64,000 nucleotides of DNA from Paenibacillus sp. (GTDB taxonomy: Bacteria > Bacillota > Bacilli > Paenibacillales > YIM-B00363): assembly GCF_035645195.1 (NCBI RefSeq), contig NZ_DASQNA010000051.1, positions 1 to 64,000 on the forward strand, in the 5' to 3' direction. This document shows, in pieces, positions 43,823-53,574 of this stretch. Positions within the stretch are counted from its first letter, which is position 1, and every line of letters starts with the position of its first letter. The position numbers and the translations under genes are program-made. Under the pieces are notes generated by a model, which ran no database searches, was not told where the DNA came from, and saw only the letters and a program-made list of their open reading frames with translations.

Positions 43823-45523
43823 CTAGGGGTTCCCGTTGATCATTGCCGTGCGCAATTTGTTATCCCATTGCACATCGGCGCCGAGCGCTTCGCTGACGAA
43901 GCGGAGCGGCACGTAGGTGCGGCCGCGCAGCACGGTCGCGGGCACGCTCAGCGCGACCTCGCGTCCGCCGACGTACGCTTTCTTCGAGCCGATGGTCAGC
44001 TTGATCGTCAGGCTGCCCTTCGTCGCGGTGACGGCTTGCGCGGCCCCGTCCCAAGCGGTCTGCGCCCCGAGCGAGCCGAACAGCCCTTTCAGCGGAACGA
44101 GCACCGCGCCGTTGCTGACGATCGCCGGCTGATCGTAATACTGCAACGTTCCGTTCACGCTCACTTTGGCGGTCTCGTACTGCTGTACCGGCGCGCCGAA
44201 CGCATACATCACCGCCTCGAACCGTTTCGTGTCGGATCGGTGCAGCGTATTGCCCATCATGTACATGACCCCGGAAGGCGCGATGACCGGCCTCGAAATC
44301 GGGAAGAAACCGGTCCCCCAGTCTTTGCGGCCGCCGCGATTGTCGAACAGAACATGTTCGGCGTTCGTTCGGGACCATTTCTTCTTCCCGTCCGGCGTGT
44401 AGGCGAACAAGTAATTGTTCGAGGTCCACTGGATCTTTTCGCCGATCGTCGTCTCCGTCATCGAATCCGCCGCGAAGTACAGCGTGCCGTCGGCGCCGAT
44501 CGTCGGCGACGTGACGCCGGCGTGGCCGTCGAGCGCGCCGTAATCGAACAGCTTCGCCTCCCATTTGCGCTTGCCGTCGGGCGTAATCGCGACGAGCCGG
44601 TCCGACGCGCCGAAGTACATCGTCCCGTCGTTGCCGACGGAGAACGGCTGGATCGTATATCCCCGGGCGTCGGCGGCTTGGACGTCCGCGATTTGCAGCT
44701 CCCACCGCTTCTGGCCGTCGGGTCCGATCGCGAACAGCACCGTAATTTCCCGAGGGTATGTATCTTTCTTTTTGGCATAGATGTAAATGTTCCCGTCATG
44801 CCCGAGCGACGTGCCGCTGTAATAATCGTACGCGTCGTCCATCCATGTCCACTTTATGCCGCCGGCGGCGTCGAACGCCATAAGGCCTTGGTTTTGATCG
44901 ATTGCGTACAGCGTGTTGTCCTTGCCCAGCACGATCGACCACGGTTCGAGCCCCCAGCTTTCGAACGTCCATTTCGCTTCCCCCGTCTTCGTGCGGGCGG
45001 CCACGACATCGTCGTGGTACGTATAGACCATGCCGTCGTGGCTGATCGCGGCCGCCCAGCCCTCCGCCGCGAATTTGCGGACGAGCTTGCCCTTCGTCGA
45101 GAGGACGTACACCGTTTCGGCGTTCACATACAAATTGCCGTCCGGACCGAGCTCCATCGTGGCGATGCCTTCGCCTTCCGTCTCGTACGACCACAGCAGC
45201 TTCCCGCCCGGCGATATGGCGTATACGCGGATCGGATGCCCCATATCCCGCTGCCCCGTCGCATAGACGGTGCCGTCCGGACCGACGGTGCCGAAGAAGA
45301 GCACCTTGTCCCCCGTGCTGAACGTCCAGCGCTTCGTCAGCGATTCGCTCGCTTGATAGAGCGATTGCCCGCTGTGCTGCGACGTCAGGACGGCGTCCGG
45401 GTGCATACTATCGATCGGCGCGTACAGCGCCGATTTCGCCATGCCGGGCGTCGGCGCCGCGGCCTGCAGCAGCGCGCCGGCCAGTACGGCCGCAGCGCTG
45501 AATTTGCTTAGAGTCTTCTTCAT
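43823..45523 (-). CDS. Exported PQQ-like propeller with copper-amine-oxidase-N domain
   Basis: A 566-residue exported protein: signal peptide (1-29), a beta-propeller of repeated GPDGTVYA, GPDGNLYV, SHDGMVYT, GHDGNIYI and GADGTLYF blades (about 60-445), then a Cu_amine_oxidN1-type domain (about 455-562, PLKGLFGSLGAQTAWD and TYVPLRFVSEALGADVQWD). In Paenibacillaceae the last domain is a surface-attachment or wall-binding stalk. It probably scaffolds or binds something outside the cell. AGGGAGAG precedes the ATG. Confidence 0.87.
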   Translation of the reverse strand: MKKTLSKFSAAAVLAGALLQAAAPTPGMAKSALYAPIDSMHPDAVLTSQHSGQSLYQASESLTKRWTFSTGDKVLFFGTVGPDGTVYATGQRDMGHPIRVYAISPGGKLLWSYETEGEGIATMELGPDGNLYVNAETVYVLSTKGKLVRKFAAEGWAAAISHDGMVYTYHDDVVAARTKTGEAKWTFESWGLEPWSIVLGKDNTLYAIDQNQGLMAFDAAGGIKWTWMDDAYDYYSGTSLGHDGNIYIYAKKKDTYPREITVLFAIGPDGQKRWELQIADVQAADARGYTIQPFSVGNDGTMYFGASDRLVAITPDGKRKWEAKLFDYGALDGHAGVTSPTIGADGTLYFAADSMTETTIGEKIQWTSNNYLFAYTPDGKKKWSRTNAEHVLFDNRGGRKDWGTGFFPISRPVIAPSGVMYMMGNTLHRSDTKRFEAVMYAFGAPVQQYETAKVSVNGTLQYYDQPAIVSNGAVLVPLKGLFGSLGAQTAWDGAAQAVTATKGSLTIKLTIGSKKAYVGGREVALSVPATVLRGRTYVPLRFVSEALGADVQWDNKLRTAMINGNP

Positions 45524-45614
45524 GATGCGTCTCTCCCTTTCCTAGCTGTAGGACTCTATTTTTAAAAAACAGGGATCATTGTACCAAAAACGGGATCGGA
45601 AACCTAGACGGCTC

Positions 45615-45643
45615 TTTAGAAAAGCTGAGTTCTGTAGTACAAT
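45615..45643 (+). promoter_or_regulatory. Promoter of the chemoreceptor gene
   Basis: TTTAGA (45615-45620), 17 bases, TACAAT (45638-45643) is a plausible sigma-A promoter about 50 bases before the receptor start. No sigma-D (motility) promoter was recognised. Confidence 0.5.
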
Positions 45644-45692
45644 AGGTCAAATATTGTTTAATATTGTAAATCATCCCCGGAGGTTCCTTCCT

Positions 45693-47405
45693 TTGAAAAG
45701 CATCCAAGCTCGCATTCTACTCTTCTTCTCGCTGCTGATTTTCATTGTAAGCGTCGTTCTCAGCTATGCGTTGTACCAATCCTCCACTTCGCTCCTGATG
45801 CATTCGATCGGCCATCAAGCGAAGGCCATCGCCGAACGCGCCGCCGCCGGCATCGATCCGGTCCGTTACGAGGCGTTGACCGCCGATTCCGACTACTACA
45901 AAGAGCTGCGCCTGCAATTGAACGACATGAAAGAAGCGAACGGACTCAAATATTTGTACACCATGGGCGTACGGGACAACGGCGGCGCGCCGGAATACTT
46001 CTACGTCGTGGACGGCGCGCCGCTGGACGCGTCGGGCGACGACGTGTCCGCGTTCGGGGACGTCGAAACCGAGACGTTCCACTCCTTGGGCGACGTCTTC
46101 GCGACGGGAATCGCGAGCACGGGCGAATTGACTTATACCGAGCTGTACGGGGCTACGCTGACCGCTTACGTTCCGATTACGTCCCCGGACGGCCGCGTCG
46201 TCGGCGTCGTCGGCGCCGACTTCGACGCAACGAACATATACCATTTGATGAGGCAAAACTTGCGGACCGTCCTGCTCGTCATCGGCATCGTCCTCGCCGT
46301 CTCATTGGCGGCCGCGTGGCTGTTCACCCGCTTTCTCCTCGGCCCATTGCGCCGTCTGACCGGAGCGATCCGCCATATGCAGAGCGGCGATTTGACGGTT
46401 CGCGTCGATACGCGGGGCAAGGACGAAATCGGCATGCTGTCCCGAGCGTTCCAGCAGATGGTCGACGAGCTGTCGACGATGATCCGCGGCATGCGCGACA
46501 ACGCCGCGGCGCTGGGCGAGGCGTCGCACAGCCTTACGAGCGACGCTTCGGCGTCGGAGGCGTCCGGCCAGCGCGTCGCCGCCGGTCTGCGCGAAGTCGC
46601 GGCGGGCGCCGAGACGCAGGTGCAGCGCGCCGCGGAGACGGCGACCGCGATGGAGGAAGTGAACGCCGGCATTCAGCGGATCGCCGAAGCCAGCCTCGCC
46701 GCCAGCGAAGCGTCGTGGAACTCGACCGCCTCGGCGCGCCGCGGGAAGGAACGGGCCGATCAGGCGCTGCGGCAAATGCATGCGATCTCGGAGACGACGC
46801 AGGCGCTCGCCGCCGACATCGAGACGCTGGAGCGGCGCTCGGCGGAAATTCGGCACATCGCGGCCATGATCAGCGGCATCGCCTCCCAGACGAACTTGCT
46901 CGCGCTCAACGCGGCGATCGAGGCGGCGCGCGCCGGCGAGCACGGGCGCGGCTTCGCGGTCGTCGCCGAGCAGGTGCGCAAGCTTGCGGCGCAGACGGAG
47001 GAATCGGCGCAGCTCGTCGGCGCGCGCATCGGCGAAACGACCGCCGACATGAGCCGCGTCGCCGCGTCCATTCGCGCCGGCGCGTCCGAAGCCGAGGCGG
47101 GCATGGACGCAGTGCGCGAGACGGACGCGGCGTTCGCCGACATCTTGGCGGAGGTCGAGCGTATCGCCGATCAAATCCAGGAGATCTCCGCGATCTCGCA
47201 GCAGGCCGCCGCTGGAGCCGAGGAGGTCGGCGCGTCCGTCGACGAAATGGCGGGCATATCGCGGGAGGCGGCGTCCCACTTCCGTACGATCTCCGCCTCC
47301 TCCGAAGCGCAGCTGAGCGCGACCGAGCGGACGGCTCGCGCCGCCGCGGCGCTGCAGGAGATGGCTGAGGCGCTCGCCGACGGCATCCGGAAGTTCAAGG
47401 TGTAA
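45693..47405 (+). CDS. Methyl-accepting chemotaxis protein
   Basis: A 570-residue chemoreceptor: TM1 (about 8-28), an outer sensor domain of dCache/sCache type (about 30-180), TM2 (about 185-210), HAMP (about 210-265) and a cytoplasmic signalling domain with the conserved hairpin tip [20 protein letters not shown]. The ligand is unknown. The TTG start at 45693 has GGAGG 8 bases ahead, so longer in-frame starts are rejected. No other chemotaxis gene is adjacent. Confidence 0.88.
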   Translation: MKSIQARILLFFSLLIFIVSVVLSYALYQSSTSLLMHSIGHQAKAIAERAAAGIDPVRYEALTADSDYYKELRLQLNDMKEANGLKYLYTMGVRDNGGAPEYFYVVDGAPLDASGDDVSAFGDVETETFHSLGDVFATGIASTGELTYTELYGATLTAYVPITSPDGRVVGVVGADFDATNIYHLMRQNLRTVLLVIGIVLAVSLAAAWLFTRFLLGPLRRLTGAIRHMQSGDLTVRVDTRGKDEIGMLSRAFQQMVDELSTMIRGMRDNAAALGEASHSLTSDASASEASGQRVAAGLREVAAGAETQVQRAAETATAMEEVNAGIQRIAEASLAASEASWNSTASARRGKERADQALRQMHAISETTQALAADIETLERRSAEIRHIAAMISGIASQTNLLALNAAIEAARAGEHGRGFAVVAEQVRKLAAQTEESAQLVGARIGETTADMSRVAASIRAGASEAEAGMDAVRETDAAFADILAEVERIADQIQEISAISQQAAAGAEEVGASVDEMAGISREAASHFRTISASSEAQLSATERTARAAAALQEMAEALADGIRKFKV

Positions 47406-47490
47406 AAAATCGCTGCCCGATTTTCGGCGGCATCCCCAACGGCAAGCGGCTATAATGAGAGCAACGAATCCGTATAGGGGGTTGCGCGCG

Positions 47491-48552
47491 ATGATCGCCG
47501 CCGAACGCGAACGCAGGCATGCGGAATTTTATAAAGCGCTAGTGGAGAAAAATTCGGACTACGAGGGCGTGTTTTACGTGGGGGTGAAGACGACCGGCGT
47601 GTTTTGCCGCCCGACGTGCCCGGCGCGCAAGCCGAAGCCGGACAACTGCGAGTTTTTCGAAACCGCGCAGCAGGCGCTGCTGGCCTCGTACCGTCCGTGC
47701 CGCCGATGCAGGCCGCTTTCGCCCCCGAACGGCGTCTCGGACGTCGTCCGCGCGCTCGTCGAAGCCGTCGAGGCGAATCCGGAGAAGCGTTGGAGAACGT
47801 CGGATTTCAAGGCGCTGTCGGTGGACGAGTCGACGGCGCGGCGCCAGTTCAAGAAGCGGTTCGGCATGACGTTCGTGGAGTACGCGCGGGCGCGCCGGAT
47901 GGGCATTGCGCTGAAGGGTATCCGAGCGGGGCAACGCGTCATCGACGCCCAGCTGTCGACCGGCTACGAATCCGGCAGCGGGTTTCGCGACGCGTTCTCC
48001 AAAATCATGGGCGCGGCGCCCGCGCTGCTCGGCAAGGACGGCACCGTCTTGAAGGCGTCCTGGATCGACACGCCGCTCGGCCCGATGCTGGCCGTCGCCG
48101 ACGAGCAGGCGCTCGTCTTGCTCGAGTTCGTCGACCGACGCGGGCTGGAGCGCGAGGTGGAACGGCTGCGCCTGCGGACGAAGTCGGCGGTCGTCCCCGG
48201 CGACGCGGCGCCGATCCGGTCGATCGAACGGGAGCTGGCGCAATATTTCGAGGGCAGCCTGACCGAATTCCGGACGCCGCTGCGCCCGATCGGTACGCCG
48301 TTCCAGCAGTCCGTCTGGGAGCAGCTCCTGCGCATTCCGCCGGGGGAAACCCGCTCTTATCTCGAGATCGCCGCGGCGATCGGGAAGCCATCCGCCTGCC
48401 GCGCCGTCGCCCAAGCGAACGGCGCGAATCAGCTCGCGATCGTCATCCCGTGCCACCGCGTCATCAACGCAAGCGGCGAGCTCGGCGGCTACGGCGGAGG
48501 CGTCGCCCGCAAAGAATGGCTGCTGCGCCACGAACGGCGCGGCGCGCCGTAA
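47491..48552 (+). CDS. ada: Bifunctional DNA repair/regulator Ada
   Basis: A 353-residue Ada, near the 354 of E. coli. The N-terminal zinc domain has C39, C43, C70 and C73 (C39 being the phosphotriester acceptor), then an AraC-like helix-turn-helix (about 85-175), and a C-terminal methyltransferase with PCHRV, whose Cys accepts O6-methylguanine or O4-methylthymine groups. It repairs methyl damage and activates the adaptive response. AGGGGG lies 9 bases before the ATG; the TATAAT at 47451 is the -10, so an ATG at 47455 is not the start. Confidence 0.93.
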   Translation: MIAAERERRHAEFYKALVEKNSDYEGVFYVGVKTTGVFCRPTCPARKPKPDNCEFFETAQQALLASYRPCRRCRPLSPPNGVSDVVRALVEAVEANPEKRWRTSDFKALSVDESTARRQFKKRFGMTFVEYARARRMGIALKGIRAGQRVIDAQLSTGYESGSGFRDAFSKIMGAAPALLGKDGTVLKASWIDTPLGPMLAVADEQALVLLEFVDRRGLEREVERLRLRTKSAVVPGDAAPIRSIERELAQYFEGSLTEFRTPLRPIGTPFQQSVWEQLLRIPPGETRSYLEIAAAIGKPSACRAVAQANGANQLAIVIPCHRVINASGELGGYGGGVARKEWLLRHERRGAP

Positions 48553-48570
48553 GCGCGGCGCCTGCGCCGA

Positions 48571-49086
48571 TCACGCGCGCGAGAAGTTCGCGAATTGGTG
48601 GATGCCGAAGTCTCGCAAAGAGGATTGCAATATCGCGTTCCGCAGCGGGTGCAAATCGGGCGTAAACCGAACTTCGACGCCCAGCTCCATCAGCCGCTCC
48701 AACAGCCGGTCGAGCGGCTCGACCGCCAGCGGCGCGACGGTCTCCGTAGATATGTAATATCCTGCATACTCGTCGAACAGCCGGAACGTCTCCGCGGGGA
48801 GATGGTACCGGTAGATGACAGCGCTCCGAATGCGGCCGAACCATGCCGTTTCCACCGTAACGACGATGTTCGCCCCGCTCGTACCGAAGAACGTCTGCGC
48901 ATCGCGTTCGTCGATGTCGTCCGTACGAGTATACACAATGCGGGGGCAAGCCCTCGGGAAATAAAACGTGAACGCATGCGCTTCGTCGATCGCCCACACG
49001 ACCGGCGGCATGTTCTTCCGATTTTCTTTCTGCCTCGGGACGAACGCCGCGATCGAGCTTTCCTCGCTGAAATGGTACAACTTCAC
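48571..49086 (-). CDS. DUF6886 protein
   Basis: A 171-residue soluble protein, MKLYHFSEESSIAAFVPR at the start and VVWAIDEAHAFTFYFPRACPRIVY in the middle, a family I recall as DUF6886 with no known function; it resembles ADP-ribosyltransferase-like folds only loosely. AGGGGG lies 7 bases before the GTG. It is convergent with ada. The family name is from memory. Confidence 0.65.
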   Translation of the reverse strand: MKLYHFSEESSIAAFVPRQKENRKNMPPVVWAIDEAHAFTFYFPRACPRIVYTRTDDIDERDAQTFFGTSGANIVVTVETAWFGRIRSAVIYRYHLPAETFRLFDEYAGYYISTETVAPLAVEPLDRLLERLMELGVEVRFTPDLHPLRNAILQSSLRDFGIHQFANFSRA

Positions 49087-49125
49087 AACGGTGCCCCCTT
49101 CCGCGGCATCTGCCCGATGTTTGCG

Positions 49126-49974
49126 CTAGTATTCGTGGATTGTCTCCTCGGATACTCGCACGTTGTTGGGTAGTTTATCTAAATCATTGATCTTTGCTTT
49201 TGTCAGCTCCAACAGCTGAAGATTAGGAAGTTCGGAGATCGGCGAGACAGTGTCGATTTCGGTATCCCGAATGTCCAAATGTTTCAGATGGGTCAAGTTT
49301 GAAAGTACACTAATGTCTTTTACATTTGTACTCCGAATCTCCAGCCGTTCCAGTTGATCGAATTTCTTGATTACGTTGATGTCGCTTACAGGGTTATACG
49401 AGATCCGTAAACCTTTCAACCCTGTGATGTCTTGAATCCCATTCAGATTCTCGAGTTGATTATGCATAACAGTGAGATACGAAAGATGTTTGAGACCGCT
49501 TAAAAAATCGAGTGTCGTAATGTCGCCATCGTATAAATTGAGGTTTTTCAGTTTCAGACGATGAAAATCAGGAAGTTGACTAGCTGTAATCCCACGAATT
49601 TCGAGATATGCAAGATTAGGCAACGAATAAAGGAAGTCATAGTTCTCAGTATGTACATAATGCAGTTCGATGCTTTGAAGATGAGTCAGCTTTTTTACAC
49701 CGGTAAGATCAACGATGTCGTGATTTCCTTGGAGATGTAAATGTTCAATATTTGTAAGATCTTCTTCCTTGATCTCGGAGCCTGGTTCGAGACGGAGCGC
49801 CTCTCGAATTCCTTCTTGTAATACCGGTGGAAATTCGATTCCTGCAACATTCGAAGATTCCGAAGGAACTTCTGACGAAGCTGGACTAACGGAAGAAGAT
49901 GAACAGCCGGATACGATTGTCCCTGATAGGGTCAAAAGTGCTGCAATCGTAATGAATGTTTTGCACCGCAACAA
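49126..49974 (-). CDS. Leucine-rich-repeat lipoprotein
   Basis: A 282-residue lipoprotein, lipobox IVSGC (Cys24), a Ser-rich linker, then about eight leucine-rich repeats (for example LTHLQSIELHYV, LPNLAYLEIRG and LTHLKHLDIRDTEID) resembling internalin-type repeats. It probably binds an outside protein or host or matrix ligand. GGGGGG (49982-49987) lies 7 bases before the TTG at 49974; an earlier GTG overlaps the upstream gene. Codon use is more A/T-rich than in most genes here. Confidence 0.75.
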   Translation of the reverse strand: MLRCKTFITIAALLTLSGTIVSGCSSSSVSPASSEVPSESSNVAGIEFPPVLQEGIREALRLEPGSEIKEEDLTNIEHLHLQGNHDIVDLTGVKKLTHLQSIELHYVHTENYDFLYSLPNLAYLEIRGITASQLPDFHRLKLKNLNLYDGDITTLDFLSGLKHLSYLTVMHNQLENLNGIQDITGLKGLRISYNPVSDINVIKKFDQLERLEIRSTNVKDISVLSNLTHLKHLDIRDTEIDTVSPISELPNLQLLELTKAKINDLDKLPNNVRVSEETIHEY

Positions 49975-49987
49975 GAGGATGCCCCCC

Positions 49988-50827
49988 TTATACACTTTTC
50001 ACCAGATCTTCTGTTTCGCGAATCAGAGCGCGTAACATGTTTAAAGCCTTCTCCAATTCGGTTCGATCTTCCGTGACCAAGGTCATTATGTTATTCACTC
50101 TAGAGGAGTATTCGCTTGGAACCATCTTCAATGTATCAATGATGGCGGAAGCTCCTTTTTCGTTCATCCAGTAAGTCTCGTTAAGTGCAAACAGAACCTG
50201 ATTCAAGCAAGAAACTGACCTAAACCAGCATCCAGCAATATAAGATAAATCCTTTTTATAGATACCTTTTCTTCCATTCTCAAGGGAGAAATTTGCCTCC
50301 CAAAGAAATTTTTGAATGATTGCCTTTTGCAAAATCGGCGGGTACGGATTCGTCCTCGTCTTCATTTCTGCAAGCACGCCTGACGGGTCCCACAACACCT
50401 TGCACAACGCCACTTCCGCAAAATATATGGAATTCATAAATCCATGAGGATGCCCCGGCTGGTAATCGATCGTAATATCCCCCGTCATGCATTGATCCAT
50501 TACTTTAGACACTTTATCAAGATCGCGGTACAAAAAATCGACCGGGATTTGATTCATTTTCAGCCAACCGCCTCCATTGATCCATGATCCCCAGCCGCCG
50601 ATTTCTGTTAGTATGTTATCTCTATTATCGTCATCCAACACAGAAGCTTCCCGTTGAAGCTGGGCAATGTCTAAACCGCTCTTGCCGCTATAATATATTC
50701 CAATATCAATATCGGAGTTGGGATTTTGAGTTCCCCTAGCTCGTGAACCGCCTAGTGCCAGAGCATGCACACCATCGACTTCCTTTAGCCGATTCATAAT
50801 TTTAGAAATCACACTTTGCACATCCAT
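49988..50827 (-). CDS. Nucleotidyltransferase (aminoglycoside-resistance-like)
   Basis: A 279-residue protein with the NTase motif GGSRARGTQNPNSDIDIGI (G-S and paired D-x-D metal ligands) and a downstream acidic residue in IPVDFLYRD. It resembles aminoglycoside nucleotidyltransferases or MNT-type enzymes; the actual substrate is not inferable. GGGGTGAG precedes the ATG at 50827. Its end runs into the LRR lipoprotein start on the same strand, so they may be co-transcribed. No HEPN partner is present. Confidence 0.75.
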   Translation of the reverse strand: MDVQSVISKIMNRLKEVDGVHALALGGSRARGTQNPNSDIDIGIYYSGKSGLDIAQLQREASVLDDDNRDNILTEIGGWGSWINGGGWLKMNQIPVDFLYRDLDKVSKVMDQCMTGDITIDYQPGHPHGFMNSIYFAEVALCKVLWDPSGVLAEMKTRTNPYPPILQKAIIQKFLWEANFSLENGRKGIYKKDLSYIAGCWFRSVSCLNQVLFALNETYWMNEKGASAIIDTLKMVPSEYSSRVNNIMTLVTEDRTELEKALNMLRALIRETEDLVKSV

Positions 50828-50908
50828 ACTTCTCACCCCGTGTCGAATAACGATCCTGCCGTTAGTACATGAAGCCGCCGATCGTACTTCCGGAAGCTAC
50901 AATAAAAA

Positions 50909-50948
50909 GAGCCGCTCGGAATCATTCAGGAATGGTTCTGACCGGCTT
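50909..50948 (-). terminator. Terminator after the YolD-like gene
   Basis: AGCCG/CGGCT ends with an extended stem (17 positions with one mismatch and two wobble pairs) around a CAGG loop, followed on the minus strand by a run of five T residues. It lies about 40 bp past the YolD-like stop. Confidence 0.8.
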
Positions 50949-50989
50949 TATTGTTGAACTGTCGTCCCTCCTAGTTGAGACCTTTCCGA

Positions 50990-51241
50990 TTAATCCCTAG
51001 GGTAATCTACTTTCATAATATCCATGAACGGTACCTTCGTAGTTTCTTCATCCCGTTGGATGTGCACTTTTCCGGTACGCGAATCCATCGTAGTAATCAA
51101 ACCGCGCACTTGTTCTTCCCAGCCCCAAACCGTAAGCACGATTTCGGAATTTTCTTGTTTCGCTTCGCTGAGCTGATTCCCGATCTCCTCTAATACGAAT
51201 TCGTCCCGAGTAGGTCTCTTTGATACTTTCGCCTTTGCCAC
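50990..51241 (-). CDS. YolD-like protein
   Basis: An 83-residue basic protein with the YolD-like core VLTVWGWEEQVRGLITTMD, a five-strand beta-barrel with a conserved Trp. YolD-family proteins often accompany UV-repair polymerases, but no such polymerase is near here. GTG start with GGGGG 6 bases upstream. It is monocistronic with its own terminator. Confidence 0.8.
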   Translation of the reverse strand: MAKAKVSKRPTRDEFVLEEIGNQLSEAKQENSEIVLTVWGWEEQVRGLITTMDSRTGKVHIQRDEETTKVPFMDIMKVDYPRD

Positions 51242-51353
51242 GTAGAACCCCCTTATTGAAGAAAAAAACCTTCAGTTCAAAACCTGAACATAAGTAATTC
51301 TACAAAGTTATTGCACTCTCCTGCCCGTTAGTCGAGCGGCCGCGCCGAACGTT

Positions 51354-51938
51354 TTACTCCTCATCATCCAAACAAATCACTTGAATAAACTTATTAAGCG
51401 GGATTACAATTACACTCCCTTGCGGAGTGCCGAAATTAAGATCTGTCAGAATTTCAATAAAACCCTTTCCAACACGCAAAATCTTACCTTCCAAATTCGT
51501 CTCGGATGTCTCGACGGAGAAGCCGATCGGCAGTTTAACAAGCACTCTTGAATTTGTCGGTTTATCGCTTGCTAATTTTTCAAAAAGCAATGCAATCGGT
51601 TGATCGAATCTTTGAACGAATACGTCTTGACCATTGGCGCCTGTAGCTACGCCTACCCTAATGGAAGTGTTCGTCACTTCTAATACAGTAATGGCAGCGG
51701 CATTCTCGAACGGAAACGAAGTTGAGAAAATATTCAGGAGCTCCGACCCCGCCTGTATACGTTGTCTGATTCTTGTACCGATCGATATGTTTTGCGGCGG
51801 CACGCCTAAGCACTCTTCCGATACTCTTTGTGAAATGGACATCCAGGTCTCCTGCCCTTCGTTAATGATCCTGAAATTTCCCACAATATTGTATGCTGTA
51901 CCTGGGCATTGGTACATTACTCCATTTGTTGTTTTCAT
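51354..51938 (-). CDS. Unknown protein
   Basis: A 194-residue protein not recognised by family. The central part (about 60-160) alternates short hydrophobic strands and Val/Ile-rich loops (SIRVGVATGANGQDVFVQRF), suggesting a beta-rich fold; no signal or membrane helix is seen. The start is weak: ATG 51938 has no clear ribosome site and lies 16 bp after the stop of the GNAT gene, so it may be coupled to it. Codon use is lower in GC than in the rest of the window. Confidence 0.5.
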   Translation of the reverse strand: MKTTNGVMYQCPGTAYNIVGNFRIINEGQETWMSISQRVSEECLGVPPQNISIGTRIRQRIQAGSELLNIFSTSFPFENAAAITVLEVTNTSIRVGVATGANGQDVFVQRFDQPIALLFEKLASDKPTNSRVLVKLPIGFSVETSETNLEGKILRVGKGFIEILTDLNFGTPQGSVIVIPLNKFIQVICLDDEE

Positions 51939-51954
51939 CAAGGATGGATTGAAC

Positions 51955-52761
51955 TCAATCCCGTCGTTCGTTCGCTTTTATCCAGAAGGTATTGAGAAAC
52001 ACCGTTTGGAACCCCGCCCGGGCCATATTGTTGTGGCTGACGGAGCCGAATTCCACGTCCGTATACACGCGCTCGACTCCCCTTGCGTTCGCCTCCTTCA
52101 GCCGATGCCGAAGCAACGCGAGTTGAAGTCCTCTCCCGCGGAAGCTTTCGAACGTATAATCATTGGCTATATAACCTTCTTGATCCCGGATAAACAACGA
52201 GCCCATCGCCGCCGGCTGGCCGTCGATCGTAAGCATATAATTTACGAAGTCGGAACGGTAAAAGTATGGCGCGGCTCGGTCAATGACATGCTTGTCCGTA
52301 ACAGGTCTCCCCGTCGACCGTCCAATCCATTCGATCCATTCCTCTGCGTTTTCTCTTGTGACGGTATCAATACGAACTCCTCCCGGTATCATAGGGTCGA
52401 CTTGGGCTGCCGTCTCGACCGCCATAAATACCAGCTGATCGACAGGAATGAAACCTCGAAGGATCAACGCCTGCGCCACGGATTCGGTGAGTCGTCCAGG
52501 CAGCAGGTCGATGCTCGGCCATTGGCCGCCGAACTGCCGGATTAATTCGTCCAACATGGACAACGATTTCGGTCCAAACCCTTTCACCCGGTTATAATAC
52601 ATGGATTGCGGATCCGTTTTGTCGCGCAGAAGCGTACAGTCCCCGACATTCCAGACCTCTAGCTGCCTCTCGACCGTCGTTAGGGATCGGCTCGCATTCA
52701 GCTTTGTCAGCTCCAACTCCAGCGCCTCAATGCGCAGTACTTGCTCGTTCAGCTTCATCAT
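51955..52761 (-). CDS. GNAT-family acetyltransferase
   Basis: A 268-residue protein: a long helical N-terminal segment (about 1-125) followed by a GNAT domain (about 130-265) whose acetyl-CoA loop is SFRGRGLQLALLR and which ends NNMARAGFQTVFLN. AAGGAG is 10 bases before the ATG at 52761. The N-terminal segment probably binds the acceptor substrate, which is unknown. Confidence 0.75.
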   Translation of the reverse strand: MMKLNEQVLRIEALELELTKLNASRSLTTVERQLEVWNVGDCTLLRDKTDPQSMYYNRVKGFGPKSLSMLDELIRQFGGQWPSIDLLPGRLTESVAQALILRGFIPVDQLVFMAVETAAQVDPMIPGGVRIDTVTRENAEEWIEWIGRSTGRPVTDKHVIDRAAPYFYRSDFVNYMLTIDGQPAAMGSLFIRDQEGYIANDYTFESFRGRGLQLALLRHRLKEANARGVERVYTDVEFGSVSHNNMARAGFQTVFLNTFWIKANERRD

Positions 52762-52838
52762 TAGGTTTCTTCTCCTTCAGCAATGGAGGACATGCCATGA
52801 GTTCAATATTACACATTATTGAGGATTCCCTAATAAGC

Positions 52839-53060
52839 TTATACTCCTCGCTTACGTAGAAAAAAGAGAACGAAAAAGAGGATCATCACGGACAACGAGG
52901 CATGGAACCAAACGGAACGATACCAAACATGTGTTAATTCCATCCAGAAACTCATCCCGCCTTGGTGTGGGGGCAGAAGGGAATATAGCGATACTTCAAG
53001 GTAAAACATTACAAAAAGAAACAACAGGAAAGGAAGGAATAGGAACCACAATATAACCAT
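52839..53060 (-). CDS. Small two-helix membrane protein
   Basis: A 73-residue protein with a hydrophobic helix at the N-terminus (about 3-23) and a second (about 48-68) ending in RKRGV, giving an N-in, C-in hairpin. GGGTGA lies 9 bases before the ATG. It starts 2 bp after the stop of the next gene upstream, so both are in one operon behind ArsR. No homology is recognised. Confidence 0.6.
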   Translation of the reverse strand: MVILWFLFLPFLLFLFVMFYLEVSLYSLLPPHQGGMSFWMELTHVWYRSVWFHASLSVMILFFVLFFLRKRGV

Positions 53061-53062
53061 AT

Positions 53063-53551
53063 TTAATATTCACCCTTGATTACAAAAAACGAGCCTCGAA
53101 TGGTTCCGGCAAGTTTCGACTTTTGTCTGGCAAACTTAAATTTCTTCTCTTCCAACTCCTTGGGTACCTCCATCCCCTCGGAAAGCTTAAAGCCAACGGC
53201 CCGCTTCTTCGGGTCATCGACCGTGTACAGGACGTTGACCGCTAGACCATCCTCATAAAAAACGAAGATCCATATCATATTTTCGACTTGAACACGCGAC
53301 GTCTCCAATGGTTTGGCCGTAAATACAAGACCCCGTTCTTCTTTTAAAATTCGGTTCACATAATCGACGATGTCCTGGCTTTCGCTGGCGGGTACCACCG
53401 TAAATTCATGCTTGTATTTGTTCATGAAGTAACGGGCTTCATTCGCACGTAAACCGGCAAGCGCATCTGCTACAGGCGAGGATTCTAACCCAACCGTGGA
53501 GACATTTTTGTAATCAACGACATAGGACAATTCGTACCGCTCCTTTATCAT
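53063..53551 (-). CDS. Unknown soluble protein in an ArsR operon
   Basis: A 162-residue protein of unknown function with a mixed alpha/beta pattern and no signal peptide or membrane helix. It is 23 bp after the ArsR stop and 2 bp before the small membrane-protein gene. The ribosome site is only a weak GGA. Its place suggests that it is the regulated product of ArsR together with the membrane protein. Confidence 0.6.
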   Translation of the reverse strand: MIKERYELSYVVDYKNVSTVGLESSPVADALAGLRANEARYFMNKYKHEFTVVPASESQDIVDYVNRILKEERGLVFTAKPLETSRVQVENMIWIFVFYEDGLAVNVLYTVDDPKKRAVGFKLSEGMEVPKELEEKKFKFARQKSKLAGTIRGSFFVIKGEY

Positions 53552-53574
53552 TTATTCCGTATCGCCAGCTTGGG

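Noticed and set aside
45569-45692. Longer start of the chemoreceptor
   Set aside because: The upstream frame covers the promoter; GGAGG at the right distance selects the TTG at 45693.
49988-50827. MNT/HEPN toxin-antitoxin module
   Set aside because: The NTase has no HEPN partner; neighbours are an LRR lipoprotein and YolD.
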